Assembly: GCA_001768195.1 (NCBI GenBank)
Contig: MENI01000026.1
Span: forward strand, 1-64,000
DNA from: Bacteroidetes bacterium GWA2_40_15
GTDB taxonomy: Bacteria; Bacteroidota; Bacteroidia; Bacteroidales; VadinHA17
Direction of reading: 5' to 3'
Length of the DNA: 64,000 nucleotides
Part shown: positions 34,706 to 46,500 of the stretch, piece by piece
Numbering within the stretch: the stretch's first letter is position 1
Layout of the letters: the number at the start of each line of letters is the position of its first letter
Program-made: the position numbers and the translations under genes
The notes under the pieces: model-generated
Told to the model about the DNA's origin: nothing
What the model saw: only the letters and a program-made list of their open reading frames with translations
Databases searched by the model: none

Positions 34706-37603
34706 ATGAGATTTCAAAAAATCATAATACTTTCATGCATACTGTTTAGTACACAGTTCCTGTCAGCACAGTATTACGATACAGGGCAGGATCCTTCTTC
34801 AATAAAATGGCTTCAGATAAAGACCGGCAGATTCAGAGTCATCTATCCTGAAACATATGGTAATGAAGGCATCCTGTTTGCAAAATCGCTGGATGAGGCC
34901 TATACAAAGATGAAGGCAATATTCCCTGAAAAGAAAATAAGAATTCCTGTTATAATTCACAGCTATTCCACGAAATCAAACGGATATGTTGCATGGGCAC
35001 CACGCAGAATGGAGTTGTATCCTGCTCCTGAACAAAACTCCATACCCCTGGAAACTAAAAGACAGCTTGCAATACACGAACTTACTCATGTTTTGCAGCT
35101 CGTTTCTCTCAACCAGGGATTTTCCGGATTAATGTCAGTATTCCTCGGGGAACAATTCACCGGTATCTCTGCGGTCTTTCTGCCATTATGGTATTTTGAA
35201 GGAAATGCTGTTTTTGCCGAATCAGCCCTGACCGAATCAGGAAGAGGACGCACACCTTCATTCCAACAACAGTTCAAGGCCATTACAATTGAGAATGACA
35301 AAAAATATAAGTATGATAAAATTGTAAATGATTCATATAAAACATATATACCTGATCACTATCAATCAGGTTATCAGATGGTGACGTATGCACTTGCAAA
35401 GAATGGTATGCAGGTTTGGAACAAAACACTTGATTATACCGCCCGGAAACCATATCTGCTTAATCCTGTAAATATTTCTCTTTCAAAGAATGCCGGACTG
35501 ACAAAGAAAAAACTCTATAATGAAACTTTTGACACTTTAAGGACTATCTGGAATAAAGAGCTGTCAGAAAAACAAATAATTACATATAAACCGGGAAATC
35601 CGCCAAAACAGGGGGAATTCAGGAATTATTACAATCCCGTATATGCCGGCAAAGACAGTATTATTGCTATAAAAACCTCAATGGAGGATCCATCTTCATT
35701 TGTACTAATAAATGCTTTGGACAGAACTGAGAAAAGGATACATACTCCGGGACAGATGTATCCCTACACTCTTTCATACGCCAGGGGATTAATTGTGTGG
35801 GTTGAGAATAAGCCGGATCCGAGGTGGGAAAACCGTAATTTTTCTGTAATAAAGATCCTCGATCTTAAAACAGGTAAAACCCGGCAGCTTTCAAACAAAT
35901 CGAGATACATGGCTGCGGCCTTATCTCCCGACGGATCAGTTATTGCTGCAGTAGAAAACACTATCAAAAATCTCAACTCTCTTGTCCTTATTGATCCGGG
36001 ATCTGGTGAGGTTATCAGGTCAGCCGGATCACCTCAAAATGGTTCTCTGCAAAGGCCGCAATGGGAACCAGAGGGGAAAAAACTTACTGTTATTTCATTA
36101 ACAGAAGAAGGTGAAGGAATCCTATCCTATTCCATTGAAGATAATAAATGGGAAATTCTTATTGAGTATGGAAGAGATGACTTGCAGGCTTCATTACTCA
36201 GAAACGATTCTTTGTTTTTTATCAGTTCAGCCTCCGGAACCGATAATGTTTATCTCAAGTCACCGGGAAATAAAACTTTATGCCTTACCAGGTCAAAATA
36301 CGGAATAAAAGATATCTTTTTAAAGGATAACACCATGTTATTCAATAATTATTCTGTATCCGGGTATGATGTCTGTCTTGCTGGTATTTATGATGTATCG
36401 GATGTAAGCTATCATGACACCGCCTCATCTTCTTTCCTTATCAACAGATTTGACATGGTGTCTGATGATGCAGGTACAAAAGATCTGTCGGATTATAAAC
36501 CGGAACCCTACAGAAAATACACTCATTTGTTCAGATTTCACAGCTGGATGCCTTTTTATGCAGACATTGAAGAGGTTAAGGATGATCCTGCTTCGGTAAG
36601 GCCCGGATTAACATTACTCTCACAGAACCAGCTTAGTACACTTACTACTGCAATAGGCTATGAATATACGGAAGATAAGGAACATCTCCTGCATTCCCGC
36701 CTGACCTGGAAAGCATGGTATCCTGTATTTGAATCGAGAATTGACTATGGTGGTGATCCGGGGATCTATACCGGCGGAGAATCAGTAAGCAATCCCGAAA
36801 ATATTAAACGGGGAATCAGGTCGTTTAATTCCGTGAATCTCCCTTTAAGATTCAATTCAGGCAGGTTTTCACAATATATCAAACCCTCAGTTACCTGCGA
36901 TTACAGAAATAAATATATCTATGTTATAGAAGAAGGGACATATGATTATGGGCAGGCATACCTCTCGGGCAGGCTTTTTATCTCCAACTATTACAGGAGT
37001 TCGGTACGAGACATTTATCCAAAATGGGCGCAAACGATTGATTTAAATTACTACTTCTCCCCTTTCAACAGTGATATTTATGCCCCTGCAGCATCCATTA
37101 AAACCTCATTCTATATTCCGGGCCTGCTGCCAAATAATAGTATCAAAGTCAGATTTGAAAAAGAAAAACAGGGCGAGTCAGCTCATACAATGAATAACAG
37201 GATTTCATTTCCAAGGGGTTATAAGAATATTATTTCAAAGGATCTTGATTTTCTTTCAGTTGATTATGTGTTTCCGCTGGCGTACCCCGATTTTAATATC
37301 GCAAGCCTGTTCTACCTGAAAAGAATCCGCTGCTCTCTTTTTGGTGATTATGCAAGCGGAACAGACAACTACTACCTGAAAGAGACAAATACCGGACTGA
37401 CCTTTGATTACAGACATAACTACAATGAGATCTTCCGGTCATTTGGTTTAGAATTATTGGCCGATTTTCATCTGTTAAGGCTTCCATTTATGATCTCGGG
37501 AGGAGTACAGACAGCATGGACCGATATTGATAAAAATCCCGTTTTCGGGATCCTTTTCAATATTCAGCTTTTCGGAATGGCAATTAACAGGGAGAAGTTA
37601 TAA
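34706..37603 (+). CDS. Exported metalloprotease-like, beta-propeller and barrel protein
   Basis: The 965-residue protein has a signal peptide (to LSAQ). Residues ~30-290 are gluzincin-like: AIHELTHVLQ carries HExxH (His124, Glu125, His128), and WYFEGNAVFAE gives a third ligand (Glu165). Residues ~300-590 hold WD40-like PD40 repeats (YMAAALSPDGSVIAAVEN, RPQWEPEGKKLTVIS). Residues ~620-965 are strand-rich with many aromatic residues and look like an outer-membrane beta-barrel (DLNYYFSPFNSDIY, GLTFDYRHNYNEIF). This is a known Bacteroidota architecture of unknown role. Protease activity is inferred from the motif only. The gene ends 6 nt inside the converging decarboxylase gene. Confidence 0.78.
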   Translation: MRFQKIIILSCILFSTQFLSAQYYDTGQDPSSIKWLQIKTGRFRVIYPETYGNEGILFAKSLDEAYTKMKAIFPEKKIRIPVIIHSYSTKSNGYVAWAPRRMELYPAPEQNSIPLETKRQLAIHELTHVLQLVSLNQGFSGLMSVFLGEQFTGISAVFLPLWYFEGNAVFAESALTESGRGRTPSFQQQFKAITIENDKKYKYDKIVNDSYKTYIPDHYQSGYQMVTYALAKNGMQVWNKTLDYTARKPYLLNPVNISLSKNAGLTKKKLYNETFDTLRTIWNKELSEKQIITYKPGNPPKQGEFRNYYNPVYAGKDSIIAIKTSMEDPSSFVLINALDRTEKRIHTPGQMYPYTLSYARGLIVWVENKPDPRWENRNFSVIKILDLKTGKTRQLSNKSRYMAAALSPDGSVIAAVENTIKNLNSLVLIDPGSGEVIRSAGSPQNGSLQRPQWEPEGKKLTVISLTEEGEGILSYSIEDNKWEILIEYGRDDLQASLLRNDSLFFISSASGTDNVYLKSPGNKTLCLTRSKYGIKDIFLKDNTMLFNNYSVSGYDVCLAGIYDVSDVSYHDTASSSFLINRFDMVSDDAGTKDLSDYKPEPYRKYTHLFRFHSWMPFYADIEEVKDDPASVRPGLTLLSQNQLSTLTTAIGYEYTEDKEHLLHSRLTWKAWYPVFESRIDYGGDPGIYTGGESVSNPENIKRGIRSFNSVNLPLRFNSGRFSQYIKPSVTCDYRNKYIYVIEEGTYDYGQAYLSGRLFISNYYRSSVRDIYPKWAQTIDLNYYFSPFNSDIYAPAASIKTSFYIPGLLPNNSIKVRFEKEKQGESAHTMNNRISFPRGYKNIISKDLDFLSVDYVFPLAYPDFNIASLFYLKRIRCSLFGDYASGTDNYYLKETNTGLTFDYRHNYNEIFRSFGLELLADFHLLRLPFMISGGVQTAWTDIDKNPVFGILFNIQLFGMAINREKL

Positions 37604-39019
37604 GTGTATTGCTGATCGTGCAGTCTCACGGATCAGAGACCATGCTTTTTCAACATGCGCCATGGTTACGTTGGTCTGGGCAGTGACCATCCTTAATGTA
37701 TATTTTCCATTCAACACCGTGTGGGTAAGATAAATTTTTCCAGAATCATTAAGTGTGTGATTCAGTTTTTCATTGATCTGATTTATCCGGTCTTCTGTGT
37801 ACCCCGAAGGTTTGTATCTGAAACAAACGACACTCAGAACAACAGGTGCAAGAATCTCAAAATCATCCTCTGCTAATATCATCTCCGAGAGACTGGAAGC
37901 TATTCGTATGTGTTCATTAACTTTTTCGCGAAGTCCTTCAACTCCATAGGATCTGATAACACTCCAGAGTTTTAATGCTCTGAATCTTCTTCCCATCGGT
38001 ACGCCCCAGTCGCGATAGTCATTTACCTTTCCCCTTGTTCTTGTTTTGAGGTATTCAGGTAATATTTCAAATGTTTTTATAAGGGAGGTTGCATCTTTCA
38101 CAAAATAGGCAGAACAATCAAAATTTGTGAACATCCATTTATGAGGGTTGAACACAAAACTGTCAATATACTCCCTGCCATCGAGCATCCATTGGAATTC
38201 CGGAAGGATCAGGGCAGTTCCTGCCATAGCGGCATCAACATGGAGATGAATGCCTGATTTGCTACATATTTCACCTATTGCCCTCAGAGGATCAACTGCT
38301 GTTGTCCCTGTGGTTCCAAGAGTTGCAATAACGCATACCGGAATATATCCATCTTTCAGGTCTCTGTCAATAGCCTGCTTAAGTTTTGCGGCATCCATCG
38401 AAAAATCTGATTTTACAGGTATTTTTACCAGGTTCTTCCTTCCTATGCCGCTGATTTTTACAGCTTTCTCTGTAGATGAATGTGTTTGTTCAGAGCAATA
38501 TACACGCAGTTTTCCTGCCTGAGATACCCCATTTTCATTCACTGAAAAGGTTGTGGCTTTTTCCCTGGCAGTAAGTATAGCTGTAAGTGTGGCTGTTGAG
38601 GCTGAATCCTGGATGACTCCTTCAAACTCCGGGGGAAGTAGTATCAGATCGCGCAGCCAGATCATCATTTTTTCTTCAAGCTCTGCAGCTGCCGGTGATG
38701 TTTCCCATATCATACACTGTGCGCCAATGCCTGATATAAGTATCTCTGCAAGAATTGACGGAGGACTGACATTAGCGGGAAAATAGGCAAAGAAATTCGG
38801 ACTCTGCCAGTGCGACATACCTGGCATTATAATGTTATCCATATCTTTCATCAGGGAATCAAATGATTCCGGCTTTAAGGGAGGCTTGTCGGGGATCTTT
38901 GAAAATATTTCTCCCGGGGTAACTTGTGATTTAACCGGATAGCTTTCAATATTCTCCATATAGTCAGCCATCCATTCGACCAGCTCATGGGCATGTTTGC
39001 GAAAATCTTCCGGATTCAT
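37598..39019 (-). CDS. PLP-dependent aromatic amino acid decarboxylase
   Basis: The 473-residue protein matches group II decarboxylases (aromatic L-amino acid / tyrosine decarboxylase). The Schiff-base lysine is Lys294 in FNPHKWMFTNFD, the ring-stacking His180 lies in EQTHSS, and Asp262 in HVDAAMAG contacts the pyridine nitrogen. SHWQSPNFFAYFP is the substrate-pocket segment. Likely products are tyramine, tryptamine or phenylethylamine. It starts 10 bp after atpC and is probably transcribed with atpDC. A mono-amine route beside the ATP synthase has no obvious logic. Confidence 0.9.
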   Translation of the reverse strand: MNPEDFRKHAHELVEWMADYMENIESYPVKSQVTPGEIFSKIPDKPPLKPESFDSLMKDMDNIIMPGMSHWQSPNFFAYFPANVSPPSILAEILISGIGAQCMIWETSPAAAELEEKMMIWLRDLILLPPEFEGVIQDSASTATLTAILTAREKATTFSVNENGVSQAGKLRVYCSEQTHSSTEKAVKISGIGRKNLVKIPVKSDFSMDAAKLKQAIDRDLKDGYIPVCVIATLGTTGTTAVDPLRAIGEICSKSGIHLHVDAAMAGTALILPEFQWMLDGREYIDSFVFNPHKWMFTNFDCSAYFVKDATSLIKTFEILPEYLKTRTRGKVNDYRDWGVPMGRRFRALKLWSVIRSYGVEGLREKVNEHIRIASSLSEMILAEDDFEILAPVVLSVVCFRYKPSGYTEDRINQINEKLNHTLNDSGKIYLTHTVLNGKYTLRMVTAQTNVTMAHVEKAWSLIRETARSAIHL

Positions 39020-39029
39020 TCAGATTATT

Positions 39030-39275
39030 TTATTTCACAGAATCAGCAAGAAGTATTATTTTGTTTGCCTTAACTTCAATAACTCCTCCGTTAATCTCAA
39101 AGGTTGATTCCTTTCCATCCATATCAACCATAATGACTTGTCCGTTTTCGAGAGTAGAAACAATAGGGGCATGGTCTTTTAATACCTGGAAAGATCCTTT
39201 TTTGCCCGGAACCCTGACTGATTTTATATCCCCCTCAAATACTTTTTTCTCGGGTGTGATTATCTCTATTTTCAT
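39030..39275 (-). CDS. atpC: ATP synthase epsilon subunit (short form)
   Basis: The 81-residue protein contains only the N-terminal beta sandwich of epsilon (IEIITPEKKVFEG, GSFQVLKDHAPIVS, NGGVIEVKANKIILLAD). It lacks the C-terminal helical hairpin that inhibits ATP hydrolysis in E. coli. The short form is usual in Bacteroidota, so this is not a truncation. It couples rotation of the c-ring to gamma. It lies 9 bp after atpD. Without the helices, inhibition must come from another mechanism. Confidence 0.92.
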   Translation of the reverse strand: MKIEIITPEKKVFEGDIKSVRVPGKKGSFQVLKDHAPIVSTLENGQVIMVDMDGKESTFEINGGVIEVKANKIILLADSVK

Positions 39276-39284
39276 TCCGGGTGT

Positions 39285-40814
<1,530 letters not shown>

Positions 40815-40826
40815 TTAAAGCAGATA

Positions 40827-40834
40827 CAAATTTA
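40827..40834 (-). promoter_or_regulatory. -7 promoter element of atpD
   Basis: The minus strand reads TAAATTTG, an exact TAnnTTTG, 33 nt before the atpD ATG. No good -33 TTTG is seen. It supports independent transcription of atpDC. Confidence 0.45.
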
Positions 40835-40989
40835 ATAATTTTTATGTACCACGCAGAACTCATGTCTCATAAAATGCCATTAATTTTTTAAAAATTTAAT
40901 CTGACCAGAGTTGGAATTCAGCCTGTTTTTTATTATTTTTAATTCATAAATTCTAATTAGTACTAAATCACGGTGTTATTTACCTGATT

Positions 40990-41568
40990 ATGAAAAAATA
41001 TCTTATAACTGGTATTATGGTCTTTACTCTTATTGTTGGAGTAAACGCACAGTTCACAAAACTTGGAGGTGGTGCAGGATTTTCATCAGGTTACTATTTC
41101 CACGGGATGGAATGGGACTATAACAAGAGCGGCCATTTTCTAGGCTCATTGAAAGGGATATATGAGGTAAGCCTGCCTCTCCATATCTCTCCCTCTCTGT
41201 CATTTTTTATCCCTCATGTCTATAAAGACGCCGGAGGATCAAAGTACACAGTGAATACAATGATGTTCGATATAAACGGTCATTATGTTTTCAATTCACT
41301 CGACCAGTTTGAATTTTACGGGCTTGCAGGTATGGATATAATGCTCGCATGGAAAAAAGAGAAGTATAATGACGAGGTTTTTAAAGAGAAGGATAATGCC
41401 CTCGGACTTAATATTGGTCTGGGAACCTATATGAAAATCACTGAATTATTTGACATCTATGCTGAAGGAAAATACCTGTTCAATAACAAATACAACCAGT
41501 TTATGCTAAATGCAGGTATCCTGTTCAATATTGAGTGGATGAAGAAAAATGAGAATTCCGGAATATAG
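40990..41568 (+). CDS. Outer-membrane beta-barrel protein
   Basis: The 192-residue protein has a signal peptide (to VNAQ) and eight or so amphipathic strands, for example GGGAGFSSGYYF, TMMFDINGHYVFN, LGLNIGLGTYMKI and QFMLNAGILFNIEW. It fits the small OmpA/OmpW-like porin family. Function unknown. It lies between the two ATP synthase blocks but on the opposite strand, and its end is 1 bp from the converging prenyl synthase. Confidence 0.78.
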   Translation: MKKYLITGIMVFTLIVGVNAQFTKLGGGAGFSSGYYFHGMEWDYNKSGHFLGSLKGIYEVSLPLHISPSLSFFIPHVYKDAGGSKYTVNTMMFDINGHYVFNSLDQFEFYGLAGMDIMLAWKKEKYNDEVFKEKDNALGLNIGLGTYMKITELFDIYAEGKYLFNNKYNQFMLNAGILFNIEWMKKNENSGI

Positions 41569-41569
41569 A

Positions 41570-42544
41570 TTACTGAACCCGTCCGATCAGTGAGCCGGCA
41601 ATCATAGTCAGCTCTTTTTTTCGCTCCTTTGGAACATCGACCTTTTCAAGCATGCTGTAAGCCTTTTCAATATATTCTCCTGCGAGGTTCTCTGTAAATG
41701 TCTTTATGTTCAGTTTGTCATAAATTTTCATGACAGCCCTGACTTTAACTTCAGGATCAGATTCTTTTTCTGATAAGAGATCCTGAAGACGTCTGAACTG
41801 ATCTCCCTTCGAAAGTTCAAATGCCTTTACCGACAGAAATGTCTTTTTATTAGAAACAATATCCCCACCGGGAATCTTTCCAAAGAGCTTTATGTCACCA
41901 TATATATCAAGCAGATCATCCTGTATCTGAAATGCCAGTCCCAGGTTTCTTCCGAACTCATACAAATACTCACTGTCCTTCTCCCCGGCACCACCAATAA
42001 TAGCTCCGATCTTAACTGATGCTGCAAGGAGTACGGCTGTTTTAAGCTCGATCATCCTCAGGTATTCCTTTTGTGATACTATCAAAGCTTTTTCATAATC
42101 TATGTCAAGCTGCTGCCCGGTACAAACTTCAACAGCAGCCTTATTGAATTCCCTGAACACTTTAAGCATGCATTTGGGCGGACCCTGCAGAAAGCAGTCA
42201 TTGGCAATGAAAGCCATTACATCACCCGACAGGATTGCCTGGTTTGTACTCCATTTATTATGCACTGTGGGGAAATTCCGCCTCACAGGAGCCTGATCAA
42301 TAATATCATCATGAACCAGAGTAAAATTATGGAAAACCTCCAGTCCGGTAGCAGGCATCATTGCGTCATCAATATTCTCATTAAAAAGATTGCATGCCAA
42401 CAGTGCCAGTACCGGTCTCAGTCTTTTTCCGCCTATCGAGAGGACATATTTGATTGGGTCCGCAAGTTTTTTGGCTTCACGCGGATATGAAAGATTAATA
42501 ATAGCCTTATCGACTAAATTCCTGAGATCGGCCTGACTGTACAT
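41570..42544 (-). CDS. Trans-polyprenyl diphosphate synthase
   Basis: The 324-residue protein condenses isopentenyl diphosphate with allylic diphosphates. Both Asp-rich motifs are present: VHDDIIDQAPVRRNFPTVH and FQIQDDLLDIYGD, along with IGGKRLRPVL. The family makes long-chain prenyl tails for menaquinone or similar; the chain length cannot be read. It begins 33 bp after atpG and is probably in the ATP synthase operon. Respiratory quinone and ATP synthase made from one transcript is a sensible but unproven pairing. Confidence 0.9.
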   Translation of the reverse strand: MYSQADLRNLVDKAIINLSYPREAKKLADPIKYVLSIGGKRLRPVLALLACNLFNENIDDAMMPATGLEVFHNFTLVHDDIIDQAPVRRNFPTVHNKWSTNQAILSGDVMAFIANDCFLQGPPKCMLKVFREFNKAAVEVCTGQQLDIDYEKALIVSQKEYLRMIELKTAVLLAASVKIGAIIGGAGEKDSEYLYEFGRNLGLAFQIQDDLLDIYGDIKLFGKIPGGDIVSNKKTFLSVKAFELSKGDQFRRLQDLLSEKESDPEVKVRAVMKIYDKLNIKTFTENLAGEYIEKAYSMLEKVDVPKERKKELTMIAGSLIGRVQ

Positions 42545-42577
42545 TTTTATGATTTAAATTCATGTAAAACAACCATA

Positions 42578-43462
42578 CTAGCCTCGCAGGGCCTCAGCCC
42601 CGCTGACAACTTCAAGTATCTGGTTTGTTATGGCAGACTGTCTTGCCTTATTATACTGAAGTGTAAGCTCTCTGATCATTGTAGTAGCATTATCCGTTGC
42701 TTTATGCATGGAAGTCATTCTGGCTCCATGTTCAGCGACAAATGAATCAAGTACTGCTTTATAGAATTGAATTTTAAGTGATTTAGGTATCAGATCTTTA
42801 ACTATCTCTTCCTGCGTAGGTTCATAGATATAATCAACCGGCTGAGCAGCAGACTTACCTTTAGTAGCAGCGGTAACCGGCAGAAACAATTCGTTAGTCA
42901 GGTTCTGTACTGCTGCATTCTTGAACTGATTATATACCAGCTCCACCCTGTCGTACTCTCCTTTAATGAATGAACCCATAATTGTATCAGCGACCTGGGC
43001 AACATTACCAAAAGACAGATTGTTAAGCAGGCTATTCTGGTCAGGTAGCAGTTTTGCCTGCTGTTTCCTGAAATAGTCAAAGCCCTTTTTACCGATTGTA
43101 AGTATTTGCAGATTACCGCTTCTAAACTGATCTGCATACTTTTCAGAGATGATCCTTCTTGTCTCCTTTATGACATTTGCATTGAATGCTCCACAAAGGC
43201 CTCTGTTTGAGGTAATCACAACAATAAGGATTTTTTCCGGATCTGTTACCCTCCCGTAAACATTTTCAACCTCATCATCAGCCAGACTTTGTGCAAGACC
43301 AGCAAGTATTTCCTGCAGCTTATTGACATAAGGCCTCAGCCTGACTATCTTATCCTGAGCTTTGCGCAGCTTTGCAGCAGATACCATCTTCATTGCGGAT
43401 GTTATCTGCCGGGTAGACCTGACAGAAGTGATTCTTACTCGTATTGCTTTTAAGTTCGCCAT
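42578..43462 (-). CDS. atpG: ATP synthase gamma subunit
   Basis: The 294-residue rotor shaft of F1. The N-terminal coiled coil begins IRVRITSVRSTRQITSAMKMV, GLCGAFN lies in the Rossmann-like middle domain, and the C-terminal helix closes with YNKARQSAITNQILEVVSGAEAL. It follows atpA by 29 bp and precedes the prenyl synthase. Confidence 0.96.
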   Translation of the reverse strand: MANLKAIRVRITSVRSTRQITSAMKMVSAAKLRKAQDKIVRLRPYVNKLQEILAGLAQSLADDEVENVYGRVTDPEKILIVVITSNRGLCGAFNANVIKETRRIISEKYADQFRSGNLQILTIGKKGFDYFRKQQAKLLPDQNSLLNNLSFGNVAQVADTIMGSFIKGEYDRVELVYNQFKNAAVQNLTNELFLPVTAATKGKSAAQPVDYIYEPTQEEIVKDLIPKSLKIQFYKAVLDSFVAEHGARMTSMHKATDNATTMIRELTLQYNKARQSAITNQILEVVSGAEALRG

Positions 43463-43491
43463 TTAGGATCAATTTATTCCTGCTGCCTGAG

Positions 43492-45075
43492 TTAATTCTG
43501 TCGGTATTTTATCGCCACCTCAGATGCTGCTTTTTCCAGAACTGCTGTTATATCGTTGTTAATTATTCCCTTACGAAGTTCTTCAAGTACATCCTTGTGT
43601 TTCAGACTGAGATATTCGAGATAATCGGTTTCAAATGCTTTAACCTTATTAACAGGTATATCCTTCAGCAGACCCATTGTTCCGCAATAAATAATCGCTA
43701 TCTGATTCTCAACCGGAACCGGAGCATATTGTCCCTGTTTAAGAATTTCGACGTTTCTGGCTCCTTTATTCAGAACCGCCAGTGTAGATGCATCAAGGTC
43801 AGATCCAAACTTAGAGAATGCCTCAAGTTCGCGGTATTGAGCCTGGTCAACCTTAAGAGTACCGGCTATTTTTTTCATTGCCTTGATCTGGGCATTTCCA
43901 CCAACCCTTGAAACAGAAATACCTACATTTATAGCTGGCCTCACACCGGCATTAAACAGGTTCGATTCAAGGAAGATCTGACCGTCAGTAATTGAGATCA
44001 CGTTTGTAGGAATATATGCAGAAACGTCACCGGCCTGTGTTTCAATGATAGGAAGAGCTGTAAGTGATCCACCTCCTTTTACCATATGGCGTATTGATTC
44101 AGGCAGGTCATTCATTTGTCGTGCAACCTCATCCGACTCAATAATCTTTGCTGCTCTTTCAAGTAGTCTTGAATGCAGGTAAAATACATCGCCAGGGTAA
44201 GCTTCACGTCCTGGCGGACGGCGCAGCAGAAGTGAAACTTCGCGGTATGATACAGCCTGTTTAGAAAGGTCATCATAAATGATAAGGGCATCGCGACCGG
44301 TATCACGGAAAAATTCACCGATGGCAGCTCCGGCGAAAGGAGCATAGAACTGAGCCGCGGCGGGGTCAGATGCTGTTGCAAGTACAATAACTGTATACTG
44401 TAAAGCTCCGTGTTCTTCAAGCGTTGCAGCAATATTGGCAACTGTAGAGCCCTTTTGTCCTATAGCTACATAAATACAATAAACCGGTTTTCCTTTTTCA
44501 AAGTTGCTTTTCTGATTTATGATAGTGTCAATAGCAATTGCTGTCTTCCCGGTCTGCCTGTCACCAATTATAAGTTCACGCTGCCCGCGGCCAATCGGGA
44601 TCATTGCATCGATTGCCTTGAGTCCTGTCTGCAGTGGCTGTTTAACCGGCTGGCGGAAAATAACCCCGGGTGCTTTTCTTTCGAAAGGAAGAGTGAACAA
44701 CTCCCCTTTAACCGGACCTTTTCCATCAAGCGGCTGGCCTGTCGGTGAAATGACCCGTCCCAGCAGTCCTTCGCCAACGTCAATGGAGGCGATCCTGCCT
44801 GTTCTTTTTACAATATCCCCTTCATTTATCTCTTCCGTCGGACCAAGGAGCACTGCCCCTACATTGTCCTCCTCAAGGTTAAGAACGATACCTTCCATGC
44901 CATTTTCAAATTCGATCAGTTCATTTGACTGAACATTTGAAAGACCATATATCCGGGCAATTCCGTCACCAACCTGGAGAACCGATCCGACTTCTTCGAG
45001 CTCAACTCCGGTTTGTATACCTTCAAGTTGTTGTTTAAGGATTTTTGAAACTTCTGATGGTTTAATGTTTGCCAT
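43492..45075 (-). CDS. atpA: ATP synthase alpha subunit
   Basis: The 527-residue non-catalytic F1 subunit. The nucleotide-binding P-loop is GDRQTGKTA, and RVVSxx-type [18 protein letters not shown] and [20 protein letters not shown] are present. The ATG at 45075 ([13 protein letters not shown]) is the family start. The frame is open 14 codons upstream, into the 38-bp gap after atpH, but this is not expected to be translated. Confidence 0.97.
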   Translation of the reverse strand: MANIKPSEVSKILKQQLEGIQTGVELEEVGSVLQVGDGIARIYGLSNVQSNELIEFENGMEGIVLNLEEDNVGAVLLGPTEEINEGDIVKRTGRIASIDVGEGLLGRVISPTGQPLDGKGPVKGELFTLPFERKAPGVIFRQPVKQPLQTGLKAIDAMIPIGRGQRELIIGDRQTGKTAIAIDTIINQKSNFEKGKPVYCIYVAIGQKGSTVANIAATLEEHGALQYTVIVLATASDPAAAQFYAPFAGAAIGEFFRDTGRDALIIYDDLSKQAVSYREVSLLLRRPPGREAYPGDVFYLHSRLLERAAKIIESDEVARQMNDLPESIRHMVKGGGSLTALPIIETQAGDVSAYIPTNVISITDGQIFLESNLFNAGVRPAINVGISVSRVGGNAQIKAMKKIAGTLKVDQAQYRELEAFSKFGSDLDASTLAVLNKGARNVEILKQGQYAPVPVENQIAIIYCGTMGLLKDIPVNKVKAFETDYLEYLSLKHKDVLEELRKGIINNDITAVLEKAASEVAIKYRQN

Positions 45076-45113
45076 ATTGATTTTCTTATAATTCCATTCT
45101 GTTATCTTTAAGA

Positions 45114-45662
45114 TCACTGCACCAGTGCAATTCCCTTGAACTCCTTACTTATCTTCCTGAGCTTATTCCTTATACTGGCATCAATATAATTATCATCAAC
45201 TCTGAGTATAAACCCTCCGATGATATCAGTATCAATGTTCTCTTCAAATTCAACTTTTGTTTTGAATATCTCTGAGATCATTTCCGTGATCTGCTTCTTA
45301 ACTTTCGGATCAACCTTTACAGCGGTTGTAAGGATTGATTTAGTAATCCCTTTATAGGTCTGAGTTTCATGAATGAATACCCTGGCAATGGCCGGAATAA
45401 ATATCTCTCTGCCATTTTTAACAATAAGATCCAAAAGCGAAAATGTTATTTTCTCGACATTTCCCTCAAGCATTTTATGAAGAATAGCTGCCTTCTTTGA
45501 AGGAGCAATAATCGGGCTATGAAGTAATACCTTCATTTCAGGAATTCTGCATATTTCCGAAAGGAATAACATATCATTATTAACCTTGTCAAGAATATTC
45601 TTCTCAACAGCTGACTGGAATAATGCCCTTGAATACCTTACGGATATTTTGCTGTCATTCAT
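45114..45662 (-). CDS. atpH: ATP synthase delta subunit
   Basis: The 182-residue stator subunit that ties F1 alpha to the b stalk. The N-terminal helical part starts [17 protein letters not shown] and the C-terminal part includes [15 protein letters not shown] and [27 protein letters not shown]-like strands. It follows atpF by 13 bp in the standard order. Confidence 0.93.
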   Translation of the reverse strand: MNDSKISVRYSRALFQSAVEKNILDKVNNDMLFLSEICRIPEMKVLLHSPIIAPSKKAAILHKMLEGNVEKITFSLLDLIVKNGREIFIPAIARVFIHETQTYKGITKSILTTAVKVDPKVKKQITEMISEIFKTKVEFEENIDTDIIGGFILRVDDNYIDASIRNKLRKISKEFKGIALVQ

Positions 45663-45675
45663 TATATATGCCTTC

Positions 45676-46191
45676 CTAATTCTTATTGAAATTGATTTCT
45701 TTCAGGTAATTATCTATCAGTTTCTCCTGTTCTCCGGTCTTCTTCAATTGTTCCCCCAGAAGTTTTGATGCGATATCAACAGAAAGAATAGCTACCTGGT
45801 CATGTATCTCTGCAAGGGCCTTTCTCTTCTCTCCCTCAATGCCAATCCTTGCTTTCTCTACAATTTTTTCAGCCTCTTCAGAAGCTTTTCCTTTTGCTTC
45901 TGCAATGAGCTTGTCGCGGACATCCCTGGCATCCTTGAGAATAACTTCACGTTCCTCCCTTGCCTTGCGAAGAATAGCTTCATTATCACTCTGAAGCCTC
46001 ATCATATCTTCCCGTGCTATCTCGGCTGCTTCAAGTGAGCCTTTTATCATCTCATCGCGCGCTTTCACAGCATTCAATATCGGCTTCCAGGCGAACTTTG
46101 AGAGTAAAAAGAAAAATAAACCAAAGATCAGTACGGACCAGAAAACAAGGCCAATCGCCGGTGATGTAAGACTATTTGCTAATAAGATCAT
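45676..46191 (-). CDS. atpF: ATP synthase b subunit
   Basis: The 171-residue peripheral-stalk subunit has one N-terminal membrane helix (IGLVFWSVLIFGLFFFLLSKF) followed by WKPILNAV and a long charged helix (RKAREEREVILKDARDVRDK). The pattern is diagnostic. It lies 71 bp after atpE. Confidence 0.94.
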   Translation of the reverse strand: MILLANSLTSPAIGLVFWSVLIFGLFFFLLSKFAWKPILNAVKARDEMIKGSLEAAEIAREDMMRLQSDNEAILRKAREEREVILKDARDVRDKLIAEAKGKASEEAEKIVEKARIGIEGEKRKALAEIHDQVAILSVDIASKLLGEQLKKTGEQEKLIDNYLKEINFNKN

Positions 46192-46262
46192 ATCTTAATG
46201 ATTTAACTGTTTAAACTGAAAAGAAGCCTGCAACCAACCGTTACAGGACTTCTTATTTCCTT

Positions 46263-46478
<216 letters not shown>

Positions 46479-46500
46479 TTATTAATTAAACAATTAAAAA

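Noticed and set aside
39030-39275. atpC as a truncated pseudogene
   Set aside because: The 81-residue epsilon without the C-terminal helices is the normal form in Bacteroidota, and the reading frame is intact.
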